From JAGOMX01 sp041738135 (GTDB taxonomy: Bacteria > Pseudomonadota > Alphaproteobacteria > JAGOMX01), in NCBI GenBank assembly GCA_041738135.1, contig JBGSQK010000029.1, positions 48,623 to 112,622 of the forward strand: 64,000 nucleotides of DNA. Direction: 5' to 3'. Position 1 is the stretch's first letter; the number at the start of each line of letters is the position of its first letter. The notes beneath the pieces are model-generated. The model was given only the letters and a program-made list of their open reading frames with translations. It was not told the DNA's origin and made no database searches. Of the stretch, positions 52,203-60,725 are shown in pieces. A program made the position numbers and the translations under genes.

Positions 52203-52820
52203 ATGACTCCTGAGATACATTATCACAAATACGATCTTCCGGTTGACGTGGATTTAGGCAAAGTTATTGCTGTGGATACGGAAACCATGGGTTTGCACCC
52301 TTACCGTGATCCTTTATGTTTGGTTCAGCTTTCAAGTGGTGATGGGGTTTGCCATCTGGTTCATTTGGATCGGGAGACTTATGATGCGCCTAATTTGAAG
52401 GCTGTACTGAGTGATCTTTCAACGCTCAAGATTTTTCACTATGCCCGCTTTGATTTGGCAACCATTGCTCAACATCTGAACATTCTCGTTTCGCCTGTGT
52501 TTTGCACGAAGATTGCGGCAAAACTGACACGAACCTTTACTTATAGGTATGGCCTTAAGGATCTTTGCAAGGACATGCTTAAGGTTGAGATCTCTAAGGA
52601 TGAGCAAATGACGGACTGGGGCGCCAAAGAATTTACGCCGGCTCAACTCAAGTATGCGGCCACGGATGTGTTGCATCTGCATGCTTTGAAAGACCAGTTC
52701 GTGGAATTACTGGAACGTGAAGGACGTACTGAAATTGCGGAGGCTTGTTTTTCATTCTTGCCCTACCGATCTGTTCTGGATTTACTTGGATTTGACAATC
52801 CGGATATTTTCCTGCATTAA
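52203..52820 (+). CDS. rnd: Ribonuclease D-type 3'-5' exonuclease
   Basis: A 205-residue DEDDy exonuclease: ExoI AVDTETMGLHPYRDP, ExoII FHYARFDLATIAQHL, ExoIII KYAATDVLHLHAL. It lacks the two HRDC domains of E. coli RNase D, as is usual for the short alphaproteobacterial form. It trims 3' ends of structured RNA precursors. First in the row rnd-kdsD-lptC-lptA-lptB-rpoN and only about 40 bases after tRNA-Leu. Confidence 0.9.
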   Translation: MTPEIHYHKYDLPVDVDLGKVIAVDTETMGLHPYRDPLCLVQLSSGDGVCHLVHLDRETYDAPNLKAVLSDLSTLKIFHYARFDLATIAQHLNILVSPVFCTKIAAKLTRTFTYRYGLKDLCKDMLKVEISKDEQMTDWGAKEFTPAQLKYAATDVLHLHALKDQFVELLEREGRTEIAEACFSFLPYRSVLDLLGFDNPDIFLH

Positions 52821-52852
52821 TACGGACAGAATTGTTTTAATGAAGGAATGTT

Positions 52853-53851
52853 ATGCACAATACTGCCAATCTCTCAACAGTTGAAAACTCAGCTGATTTA
52901 GTGGAAGCCAGACGCGTCTTGATGAAAGAAGCTAAGGCGCTTGAGGCTTTGAGTGGTTTCTTGAACGAAACTTTTATCAGGTCCTTGGACATCCTGCAAT
53001 CGGTTAAAGGACGCATCGTCGTTTCGGGCATGGGTAAAAGCGGGCATGTGGCACGTAAGATTGCAGCAACGCTTGCGTCCACTGGCACACCCGCTATGTT
53101 TGTCCACCCCGCAGAAGCCAACCATGGCGACTTGGGCATGATCGAACAACATGACGCCGTACTTGCGTTATCCAATTCCGGAGAAACCACGGAGCTGGAA
53201 GGTATCCTGAGATATACTAAAAGATTTAAGATCCCATTGATTGCCATAACGAGCAAATCCAACAGCACCCTTGCCAATGCCGCAGATGCGGCAATTATTC
53301 TACCTTCAATCGAAGAGGCATGCCCCATTGGGGTTGCGCCTATGACGTCCACCACATTAATGATGGCACTGGGTGATGCCATAGCGGCAGCACTGTTGTG
53401 TCGTAAGAATTTTTCCACAAAAGATTTTAGCGTCTTGCATCCAGGTGGTTCATTAGGTCTAAAGCTTCAGAAGATATCTGATCTGATGCATAAGGGAGAC
53501 AAATTACCATTGGTATCGGACACCACAAGTATGTCTGAAGCCCTAGTGACCATGACACAAAAAAGCTTTGGTTGCGTGGCAGTTTGCAATGCAAACGGAG
53601 AGATCATTGGAGTCATCACAGATGGCGACCTTCGCAGACATATGGGGATGAACCTGCTCCAGACTGAAGTTACCAATATTATGACCCCCTCCCCCATGTT
53701 TATCAGCCCTGATGCTTTGGTAGAAGAAGCTGTGAATATCATGAACGAAAAAAAGATTACCAGCCTTTTTGTGAGCAATGATGATGTATCAGGTCCTTTC
53801 AAGCCAGCGGGTATAATCCATATTCATGACTGCTTAAGGGCGGGACAATGA
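52853..53851 (+). CDS. kdsD: Arabinose-5-phosphate isomerase KdsD/KpsF
   Basis: A 332-residue enzyme with an N-terminal SIS domain (GRIVVSGMGKSGHVARKIAA, HPAEANHGDLGMI, LALSNSGETTEL, MTSTTLMMALGDAIA) and two C-terminal CBS domains (about 205-330; VITDGDLRRHMG, PDALVEEAVNIMNEKKITSLFV). It makes arabinose-5-phosphate, the precursor of Kdo in LPS inner core. Its four-base overlap with lptC ties it to LPS export. Confidence 0.95.
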   Translation: MHNTANLSTVENSADLVEARRVLMKEAKALEALSGFLNETFIRSLDILQSVKGRIVVSGMGKSGHVARKIAATLASTGTPAMFVHPAEANHGDLGMIEQHDAVLALSNSGETTELEGILRYTKRFKIPLIAITSKSNSTLANAADAAIILPSIEEACPIGVAPMTSTTLMMALGDAIAAALLCRKNFSTKDFSVLHPGGSLGLKLQKISDLMHKGDKLPLVSDTTSMSEALVTMTQKSFGCVAVCNANGEIIGVITDGDLRRHMGMNLLQTEVTNIMTPSPMFISPDALVEEAVNIMNEKKITSLFVSNDDVSGPFKPAGIIHIHDCLRAGQ

Positions 53852-54495
53852 GCAAGAAAACCTACCGGCCTGGCTGGCGTACATCAGGCAGTCGTGGCGA
53901 TCCAACCCGCAGAAACACTTGGGTTAGTTCAAATTTAAAAGTTATTCTGCCACTTGCCGTGGTGGTCATTCTGGCTGCTATTTTCTTATGGCCAAGAATT
54001 GAATCCATGTTGGGCAATAAACAGCAACCAAAAACTATTGAGCGCATCTTAAAAGTAAATCCGCTCCTAGAAAATAAAGTCATTCACCCTAAATTTAACT
54101 CCTTAGATAAAAAAGGTCGCCCGTTCCTAGTTGAAGCTGAATTTGCTACCAACCTCAATGATGAGAAAACAGATTTCGTTAAACCTTCTGGCCATGTGAA
54201 ACTAGATGATGGCAGCACCATGTCTTTTAGTGGGGATACGGGATTTTATCATAAAAAAACCGAAATGCTCGAAGTCTTTGATAATGTGCATATCAAAACA
54301 GATAAAGGATATGATCTGAAAACAAATTATATGAAGCTTTTTCCCAAAGAAAACATCGGTGAAGGTCATCTGCCCATTGAAGGGCATGGTCCATCGGGAG
54401 AAACAATTAAAGCTGAAGGCTTTAAAATTACCGATAAAGGGGATATAATAGAATTTCTTGGGAAAACACAAATATCTCTACCTGGTTCAAAATAA
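53848..54495 (+). CDS. lptC: LPS export protein LptC
   Basis: A 215-residue single-pass protein: cytoplasmic basic N-terminus, one helix (VILPLAVVVILAAIFLW), then a periplasmic beta-jellyroll with PLLENKVIHPKFNSLDKKGRPFLVEAEFA and FSGDTGFYHKKTEMLEVFDNV, the LptC pattern. It passes LPS from the LptB2FG extractor to LptA. It overlaps kdsD by four bases; its stop codon directly precedes the lptA ATG. Confidence 0.9.
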   Translation: MSKKTYRPGWRTSGSRGDPTRRNTWVSSNLKVILPLAVVVILAAIFLWPRIESMLGNKQQPKTIERILKVNPLLENKVIHPKFNSLDKKGRPFLVEAEFATNLNDEKTDFVKPSGHVKLDDGSTMSFSGDTGFYHKKTEMLEVFDNVHIKTDKGYDLKTNYMKLFPKENIGEGHLPIEGHGPSGETIKAEGFKITDKGDIIEFLGKTQISLPGSK

Positions 54496-55257
54496 ATGAG
54501 ACTGATAACTGCATTCTTCATCCTGATGGCCTGCACCATGAGTTATGCGATGGCCTCCACCTCGGAATCTATGAAGGAAGCTTCTAAGGAACCATTAGTG
54601 ATTGACTCACGCGATGGCCTAAAGTGCGATCGGGAAAAACTGACGTGCGTAGCTGTGGGTGACGTTATCATTCGCAAGGGGCCATACGAAATGCATTCAG
54701 TCAAAGCCAATGCTTTTATGAAAAAGAATGCGCAAGGCAAACTGGAAATCAATCGGGTTGAAGCACAAGATAACGTGCGTTTCTTTGGAATCAATGGCGA
54801 AAAAGCCACCGCTGACCTTGCGATTTACGACATGGATCAACACAGAATTGATCTCAAACCAGCCAAAGGCCATCAAGTGGTCGTTTGGAAGGATGAGTAT
54901 GTGTTGTTGTCTGACTTTATTTATATTCATCTGAAAGAGATGGATAATAAAAAACTAGAACTGGACAAAATTGTTGCCAAAGGCCACGTAAAGCTATCAT
55001 CACCGGATGAACTGATCGAAGGCGATAACGCCATTATGACACCAAAGAGTAAACTCATCACCATCACAGGAAATGTTAAAGCCAACAGAACTCAGGTACA
55101 GTTGAGAGGATCTTATGCAAAAGTAAATCTGGACACAAAGGTCAGTACAGTGTTAAAAAGAGACGACGTGAGTACTGATCAGCGCGTAAAAGTGTTTATT
55201 TATCCTGAGGAAGTCGAGAAGAAAAACTTGAGGCCTTCTGGTTTAGTTAAGAGTTAA
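54496..55257 (+). CDS. lptA: LPS transport periplasmic protein LptA
   Basis: A 253-residue OstA-like protein with signal peptide (LITAFFILMACTMSYAMA), then beta-strand repeats typical of the family: GLKCDREKLTCVAVGDVIIRKG, RVEAQDNVRFFGINGEKATADLAIYD, KIVAKGHVKLSSPDELIEGDNAIMTPKSKLITITGNV. It forms the periplasmic LPS bridge. The remaining C-terminal segment (about 205-253) is longer than in E. coli LptA (185 residues). Confidence 0.92.
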   Translation: MRLITAFFILMACTMSYAMASTSESMKEASKEPLVIDSRDGLKCDREKLTCVAVGDVIIRKGPYEMHSVKANAFMKKNAQGKLEINRVEAQDNVRFFGINGEKATADLAIYDMDQHRIDLKPAKGHQVVVWKDEYVLLSDFIYIHLKEMDNKKLELDKIVAKGHVKLSSPDELIEGDNAIMTPKSKLITITGNVKANRTQVQLRGSYAKVNLDTKVSTVLKRDDVSTDQRVKVFIYPEEVEKKNLRPSGLVKS

Positions 55258-55305
55258 AGTGCATTGATTAGCAAAGCATTTTAAGAATATAATTTATACC
55301 GCCCC

Positions 55306-55328
55306 CTCCCCGGCTCAAGAACGGGGAG
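55306..55328. repeat. Short hairpin between lptA and lptB
   Basis: CTCCCCG / CGGGGAG with loop gctcaagaa, related to the hairpin at 1029-1066. No T-run follows, so transcription may continue into lptB. Confidence 0.5.
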
Positions 55329-55381
55329 TAACGGGTGAGGTCTATTTACAAATTAATTTGATAAAGGATAGTGTTGTTAAA

Positions 55382-56122
55382 ATGGAAGTCATCAATATGC
55401 AAAAAGGTTTAAGCGCCACAGGATTATCGAAATCCTACCGCGGACATGCAGTCTTAGATAACGTATGCATCAACGTTCAGCGTGGTGAAGCTGTTGGCTT
55501 ATTGGGACCCAATGGTGCTGGCAAAACCACTTGTTTTTCCATCATTGCAGGCCTTATCCAGCCCAGCACTGGCAGCGTTCAACTAGACAATAATGACATT
55601 ACCAAACTTCCCATGTACAGACGCGCACGCCTTGGCATTGGTTATTTGCCGCAAGAATCTTCTATATTTAGAGGACTTACAGTTGAAGGCAATATTATGG
55701 CCGTCCTTGAAATTGTAGAAAAAGACCGGGATAAACGCGAAGACATGCTTGACGCTTTGCTTTCAGAATTTGGAATTAAACACATCGCCAGATCCAGCGC
55801 CATTACTCTTTCTGGTGGTGAAAGACGGCGCGTGGAAATAGCGCGAGCTCTGGCTTCAGACCCTCACTTCATGTTACTGGATGAACCGCTCGCCGGTATT
55901 GACCCTATTGCTGTATATGAAATTCGCGAACTTATCTCGCATCTTAAAGATCGCGGCATCGGCGTGTTGTTGACCGACCACAACGTGAGAGAAGCCCTCG
56001 ATATTGTAGACAGGGCCTATATACTGAATGAAGGACAAGTCTTGCGCAAGGGCACACCTTCTGAAATTATCGCCGACAAAAATGTTCGTCGTGTATATCT
56101 TGGAGAAAGCTTCGTTCTGTAA
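55382..56122 (+). CDS. lptB: LPS export ABC transporter ATP-binding protein LptB
   Basis: A 246-residue ATPase: Walker A GPNGAGKTTCF, Q-loop YLPQESSIFRGLTVEGN, signature LSGGERRRVEIARAL, Walker B FMLLDEPLAGIDP, and the LptB-typical DHNVREALDIVDRAYIL. It powers LPS extraction with LptFG, which are not in this window. ATG 55382 follows AAAGGA at some distance; ATG 55397 is a shorter alternative and TTG 55358 a longer one. It is followed by rpoN, as in most alphaproteobacteria. Confidence 0.95.
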   Translation: MEVINMQKGLSATGLSKSYRGHAVLDNVCINVQRGEAVGLLGPNGAGKTTCFSIIAGLIQPSTGSVQLDNNDITKLPMYRRARLGIGYLPQESSIFRGLTVEGNIMAVLEIVEKDRDKREDMLDALLSEFGIKHIARSSAITLSGGERRRVEIARALASDPHFMLLDEPLAGIDPIAVYEIRELISHLKDRGIGVLLTDHNVREALDIVDRAYILNEGQVLRKGTPSEIIADKNVRRVYLGESFVL

Positions 56123-56133
56123 TAGAATGGAGT

Positions 56134-57528
56134 ATGAGCATATCACAGCAATTACAATTAAAGCAAAATCAAACACTTGTGATGACGCCGCAACTACAGC
56201 AGGCGATAAAGATACTCGAGCTCTCCAATCTTGAACTGGCTTCTTATTTGGAAACGGAAATTTTAACGAATCCACTCCTGACCATGGAGGAGCCCGATGT
56301 GAATGCTGAGGAGGTCAAACCCGAGGAAGATGAATCTGAAGACTTTGACGAAGCGTGGTCAGAAGAAAGCATGTCCGACAGGGTGACACCTACGCGAAAT
56401 GAATATAAAGGACCGGGCGAAAATTCTCTCGACCGCATTGAAGCTTTGCCAGCTTCCCTGAAGGAACACTTACTCTCACAACTTTCCACAGACATCCAAG
56501 ATCCTACCGATAAATTGATCGGTTCTTTTTTGATAGGCATATTGGAAGAAACCGGTTACTTTCCAGCGGATTTTCAGGATCAGGTGAAAAAATTAGGCAG
56601 CAACCCCTTAAGGATTGAGGAGACGTTAAAACAGCTGCAGCAATTTGATCCACCCGGAGTCTTTGCGCGCAATCTCGCAGAATGTTTGAAGTTGCAGCTA
56701 TCGGACAGAAAGACCCTGACCAAGCATATGCAAGATGTGCTGGATAATTTGGATCTGTTCGAGCAGGGCGAAATTGAAAAGCTATTAAAGGTTTGCGCCA
56801 TTACAAAGGATCATTTGCGCGAGATCATGACAGAAATCAGACTATGTGATCCCAAACCTGGCTTGCAATTTGCTACTTATGAGCATGGCCAAGTGATTCC
56901 GGATGTGATCTTAAAGGGCAACCAAGAAGAAGGTTGGCGCCTCAAACTGAATGACCATACGTTGCCCCGAGTACTTATCGATGAGACTTATTACGCTGAT
57001 CTGAAAAAAGGGAAATGTCAGTCATCTTATGTGAGCGAAAGACATAACGCTGCGAGTGGCCTAATTAAGGCTATGAATCAACGGGCTAAAACCATAATGG
57101 CTGTAACGGAACAAATTCTCTTAATACAGAACGAGTTTTTCGAGAATGGCATCCATTCATTGAAACCCATGACATTGCAGGACGTAGCACGCGTCACGGG
57201 CTTACACGAAAGCACTATCAGTCGAGTGACAACCAATAAGTATATCCAGACACCTCGAGGAACCTTTGAACTAAAGTTCTTCTTTACCTCGTCCATTTAC
57301 AGCCTCCATCAGGAAGACGAAATGTCTTCCAGTGCCGTGCGCGAAAGGATTAAAGAAATCATCCTGAAGGAAGATAAGGACAAACCTTTATCTGATGATC
57401 AGCTGGTCAAAGTACTGAACGCGGAAGGTACACTTGTGGCAAGACGAACCATCACTAAGTATCGTGAAAGCCTAGATATTCCCTCATCCTTCCAAAGAAA
57501 ACGCCGTTACGCATGTGAGCTCGTATGA
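56134..57528 (+). CDS. rpoN: RNA polymerase sigma-54 factor
   Basis: A 464-residue sigma factor: the Gln/Leu-rich region I (SISQQLQLKQNQTLVMTPQLQQAIKILELSNLEL), an acidic region II, the core-binding domain, the HTH (MTLQDVARVTGLHESTISRVTTNKYIQTP) and the RpoN box ARRTITKYRE near the C-terminus. It directs transcription of enhancer-dependent genes; with fliX it hints at flagellar control. It starts 11 bases after lptB and overlaps coaE by four bases. Confidence 0.96.
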   Translation: MSISQQLQLKQNQTLVMTPQLQQAIKILELSNLELASYLETEILTNPLLTMEEPDVNAEEVKPEEDESEDFDEAWSEESMSDRVTPTRNEYKGPGENSLDRIEALPASLKEHLLSQLSTDIQDPTDKLIGSFLIGILEETGYFPADFQDQVKKLGSNPLRIEETLKQLQQFDPPGVFARNLAECLKLQLSDRKTLTKHMQDVLDNLDLFEQGEIEKLLKVCAITKDHLREIMTEIRLCDPKPGLQFATYEHGQVIPDVILKGNQEEGWRLKLNDHTLPRVLIDETYYADLKKGKCQSSYVSERHNAASGLIKAMNQRAKTIMAVTEQILLIQNEFFENGIHSLKPMTLQDVARVTGLHESTISRVTTNKYIQTPRGTFELKFFFTSSIYSLHQEDEMSSSAVRERIKEIILKEDKDKPLSDDQLVKVLNAEGTLVARRTITKYRESLDIPSSFQRKRRYACELV

Positions 57529-58133
57529 TTCTCATTGGCTTAACAGGATCCATTGCCTCCGGTAAATCAACCACCGTGAAATGGCTAAAAGAAATGGGCC
57601 TGCATGTGGATGATGCGGATGCGAATGTTCATTATATTTTTAAACATAACAAGGATGTGATAGAAGCTGTCAGAGAGCTTTGGCCTGGTTGTGTGAATGA
57701 AGAAGGCGTTGACCGTGTTTGCTTAAGACAAAAAGTGCTCAATAATGAGGCAGCCATCAAACAGCTGGAATCTATTACGCATCCTGTGGTCAGGAAAATG
57801 TCCCTTCAGTTCTTGGAGGAAAGAAAACAAGCCGGCGACCCTCTCGTCTTCTTAGATATTCCCCTCCTCTTTGAAAATGGTAGTGAAAAAAGATATGATG
57901 CCGTACTGGTCGTCTATTGTTCGCCAGAGAACCAACGGGAAAGGGCCCTAGCTCGAGGCATGGAAGCCTCACTATACGATTATTTCTTGACGAAGCAAGT
58001 ACCCACAGCGGATAAAATCAAAAAAGCGGATTTCCTTCTCAATACGGACGGAACACTTGCAAAAACCAAAGAAAAGCTGATAGAAGTACTGCATCAGATT
58101 GAACAGAAATTTAGCATCAAGATTTTAAGGTAG
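57525..58133 (+). CDS. coaE: Dephospho-CoA kinase
   Basis: A 202-residue P-loop kinase with GLTGSIASGKST, DDADANVHYIFK, ITHPVVRKM and DIPLLFENG. It performs the last step of coenzyme A synthesis. Overlaps rpoN (ATGA) and is three bases from dnaQ. Confidence 0.95.
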   Translation: MILIGLTGSIASGKSTTVKWLKEMGLHVDDADANVHYIFKHNKDVIEAVRELWPGCVNEEGVDRVCLRQKVLNNEAAIKQLESITHPVVRKMSLQFLEERKQAGDPLVFLDIPLLFENGSEKRYDAVLVVYCSPENQRERALARGMEASLYDYFLTKQVPTADKIKKADFLLNTDGTLAKTKEKLIEVLHQIEQKFSIKILR

Positions 58134-58136
58134 AAC

Positions 58137-58799
58137 ATGCGTGAAATTATATTGGATACAGAAACCACTGGACTCAGTCCGGGCGATGGCCACCGTATTA
58201 TTGAAATTGGTTGTTTGGAGATTATAAATCTTCTACCCACAGGAAGAACCTATCAGCAGTATATCAATCCGGAAAGGGACATTCCTCCAGAAGCTACCGC
58301 CGTGCATGGTATCACCGAATCATTTTTGGCGGATAAACCTGTGTTTGCCGATATTGTGGATGAGTTTCTTGCATTTATTGGGGACTCGACCCTAGTTATC
58401 CATAACGCAAACTTTGACATGAAGTTCTTGAATGCGGAATTGGGCAAGCTGAACTATCCCAAGCTGAAATTCAGCCGTACATTTTGTACCATGATGATGG
58501 CACGGGAGAAATTTCCTGGCTCGCCCGCAAACTTGGATGCGTTATGTCGGCGGTTCAAGGTCGACAACTCCAATCGTATACACCACGGCGCCTTACTGGA
58601 CTCAGAATTACTGGCCGATGTGTACTTGGAATTAAAAGGCGGCAGACAAACTCAGTTCAGCCTAAATACTGTTAAGAAAAAGCAAGCGAACCAGGCACAA
58701 TCAATAATGGCGAGACCCTATAGGGAGCCTCGCCATTTTGAACCTACTTCTGAAGAGCTTGCGTTCCACGAAGAGTTCTTGCGTAAAATTAGTTCTTAG
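58137..58799 (+). CDS. dnaQ: DNA polymerase III epsilon subunit (proofreading exonuclease)
   Basis: A 220-residue DEDDh exonuclease: ExoI ILDTETTGLSPGDGHRIIEIG, ExoII VIHNANFDMKFLNAEL, ExoIII HHGALLDSELLADVYLEL. All four acidic residues and the catalytic His are present, so the replicative proofreader looks intact, unlike the Pol I domain. The last 11 bases overlap the 3' end of secB on the other strand. Confidence 0.95.
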   Translation: MREIILDTETTGLSPGDGHRIIEIGCLEIINLLPTGRTYQQYINPERDIPPEATAVHGITESFLADKPVFADIVDEFLAFIGDSTLVIHNANFDMKFLNAELGKLNYPKLKFSRTFCTMMMAREKFPGSPANLDALCRRFKVDNSNRIHHGALLDSELLADVYLELKGGRQTQFSLNTVKKKQANQAQSIMARPYREPRHFEPTSEELAFHEEFLRKISS

Positions 58800-59301
58800 T
58801 TTTGCCGGCGGCTTCTTGCTGCTCTTGCATTTGCATCAGTTGGCGACGATAGATTTCTGAGAAATCGACTGGAGCCAATGCCAATGGTGGGAAACCACCA
58901 TCTCTTGTTACATCAGCAACAATGCTGCGAACGAAAGGGAACAGTAAACGAGGGCACTCGATGAGGAGCACTGGAGGAATGCTCTGCTCAGGGATGTTAC
59001 CCAGGGTAAACATGCCCGCATAGGTGAGCTCAAACAGGAACACACGAGTATCGTCGCGAGTGGCTTCTGCAGTCACATGGAGCTCCACTTCAAACTGGTT
59101 CTGCTGATCCTGTTGTGGATGGGCTCTTACTTCAATGTTTAAATTAATTGAAGGTGCATCCTTTGAATTCCCAAATGCCAATGGGCCTGGCGTTTCAAAG
59201 GAGAGATCCTTAATATACTGGCCATTTACCGTGACGGGTAGGGTTGGAATTTGGTTGTCAGCATCATGCTTCATTTCTTGTGACTTGGTATTTTTAGCCA
59301 T
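58789..59301 (-). CDS. secB: Protein-export chaperone SecB
   Basis: A 170-residue tetrameric chaperone: QYIKDLSFETPGPLAF, VELHVTAEATRDDTRVFLFELTYAGMF, CPRLLFPFVRSIVADVTRDGGFPPLALAPVDF. It holds preproteins unfolded for SecA. It is single, convergent with dnaQ and divergent from the Tim44-like gene, the standard alphaproteobacterial position. Confidence 0.96.
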   Translation of the reverse strand: MAKNTKSQEMKHDADNQIPTLPVTVNGQYIKDLSFETPGPLAFGNSKDAPSINLNIEVRAHPQQDQQNQFEVELHVTAEATRDDTRVFLFELTYAGMFTLGNIPEQSIPPVLLIECPRLLFPFVRSIVADVTRDGGFPPLALAPVDFSEIYRRQLMQMQEQQEAAGKTKN

Positions 59302-59455
59302 AATTTACTCCATAAGTAAGATTGCCATTATCATCAGAGCTCATTCAGTTTAGAAAAATTAATAAATTCTCTAGCTGATTGAGCTACTCTTTTGTACAGT
59401 ATAGCAATAAAGTTTATATAAAGTTACCAAAATTGGAGCCAATTGGAAAAAACTC

Positions 59456-60070
59456 ATGGACATCATCATTTTCGCAGCTATCGCAGGATTTATATTATAC
59501 AAGCTTTACACAGTGTTAGGGAAAGATGTGGGGCTTAAACCGGGAGAGATATCGGAGCCAGTTAACGACACCCCTGTTTCTAGAAAGACAGCCAACAAGC
59601 ACGTGGTTTCTGAAACTCTTTCTTCTCAATTGCAAGATTTTAAAAAGATTGACCCTCAATTTGATCAATCTGAATTTATCGATGGAGCCACGAATGCTTT
59701 CGGTATGATTCTAGAGGCATTCAATAAGGGCGACAAGAAAACGCTAAAATCGCTGTTGGACAGTAAACTCTATGCCGTATTTGAGAAAGCCATCACAACC
59801 CGTGAGAAAAACAACGAGGTATGGGATAACACCCTAATAAGGGTGCAAAGCACTGAGATCACTGATCTCCATGTGGAGAAAAAAACGCAGTTGTATGCCA
59901 CCGTTAAATTTATCTCTGATCAAATTCTGGTGACCACAGATAAGAACGGGAAAATTATAGAAGGCGATCATGATCAAATTGAAGTGATAACGGACAATTG
60001 GACATTTACTAGGGATGCAAATTCCGGCGATCCCAATTGGTTTCTTTTTAAAACCGCTCAGGTTGAATAG
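59456..60070 (+). CDS. Tim44/TimA-domain membrane protein
   Basis: A 204-residue protein: N-terminal helix (IIIFAAIAGFILYKLYTVLG), a linker, then a Tim44-like domain (EFIDGATNAFGMILEAFNKGDKKTLKSLLDSKLYAVFEKAI; DNWTFTRDANSGDPNWFLFKT). Alphaproteobacterial TimA is the relative of mitochondrial Tim44; its role is in membrane protein handling and is not fully known. The gene that usually follows, mltA, is absent here; Smr comes next after 16 bases. Confidence 0.9.
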   Translation: MDIIIFAAIAGFILYKLYTVLGKDVGLKPGEISEPVNDTPVSRKTANKHVVSETLSSQLQDFKKIDPQFDQSEFIDGATNAFGMILEAFNKGDKKTLKSLLDSKLYAVFEKAITTREKNNEVWDNTLIRVQSTEITDLHVEKKTQLYATVKFISDQILVTTDKNGKIIEGDHDQIEVITDNWTFTRDANSGDPNWFLFKTAQVE

Positions 60071-60086
60071 ATATTGATCTGGCTCC

Positions 60087-60581
60087 ATGGTTAAAAAAAC
60101 ACCATTAACTCCCGAAGACCTGGCCGTTTGGCAAGCTTATACCAGCACTGTAAAAGCTTTGTCTAAGACCAGAAAAATACTGATCCAAAAGAGCCCTGAT
60201 ATTCCCGTTTCATATAATGCTGCACACAAAGTTATTCAAACGCAAAACGTTAAACCACCCCGCGCCAGAGATCTTAAAAACGTTCATGTCAACGCAAGAC
60301 TCGATCTACATGGTCTAACCTTAGATAAGGCGCACGAGTTAATTACGGGATTTATCAATCAGGCCTACGCCGCGGACCATCGATGTGTACTCATCATCAC
60401 AGGTAAAGGAACCTCCTCACCCAATGAATGGTGGCAAGAACAAGGCGTCCTGCGACTACAAGTCCCCAGATGGCTCAACGAAGAACCTATCAAATCTAAA
60501 ATCACTACCCACGCCATAGCAAAACCAGAACACGGGGGAGCGGGTGCGCTGTATGTGTTTATTAAGAGGAGAAGGGTGTGA
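60087..60581 (+). CDS. Smr-domain protein
   Basis: A 164-residue protein with a C-terminal Smr domain: LDLHGLTLDKAHELITGFINQ (the LDLHG motif), VLIITGKGTSS (TGKG motif), and GGAGALYVFIKR. Smr domains are nucleases or nucleic-acid binders found also at the end of MutS2. The N-terminal 70 residues are basic and unstructured. It is in one unit with the Tim44-like gene. Confidence 0.92.
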   Translation: MVKKTPLTPEDLAVWQAYTSTVKALSKTRKILIQKSPDIPVSYNAAHKVIQTQNVKPPRARDLKNVHVNARLDLHGLTLDKAHELITGFINQAYAADHRCVLIITGKGTSSPNEWWQEQGVLRLQVPRWLNEEPIKSKITTHAIAKPEHGGAGALYVFIKRRRV

Positions 60582-60654
60582 TGGCCATAAGAGTTTTTTA
60601 ATATGACATGTTAAATTGACCATCCACCATACTTAATTACCCTTAAAAAAGTCA

Positions 60655-60712
60655 TTGTATTGACATAATAAGGTGTTATAATATCCATATATGGCCAATA
60701 CAACACCTTATT
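60655..60712 (+). promoter_or_regulatory. Promoter overlapped by a perfect inverted repeat
   Basis: TTGTAT (60655-60660), 16-bp spacer, TATAAT (60677-60682). AATAAGGTGTT (60667-60677) and AACACCTTATT (60702-60712) form an exact 11-bp inverted repeat that brackets the -10 box and the start point. It looks like an operator, and the RNA could also form a hairpin in the leader. Confidence 0.6.
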
Positions 60713-60725
60713 TTAGGCAGTAAAT

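Noticed and set aside
52837..53418. 193-codon minus-strand frame opposite kdsD
   Set aside because: Antisense shadow of a strong SIS/CBS gene with no start signal of its own.
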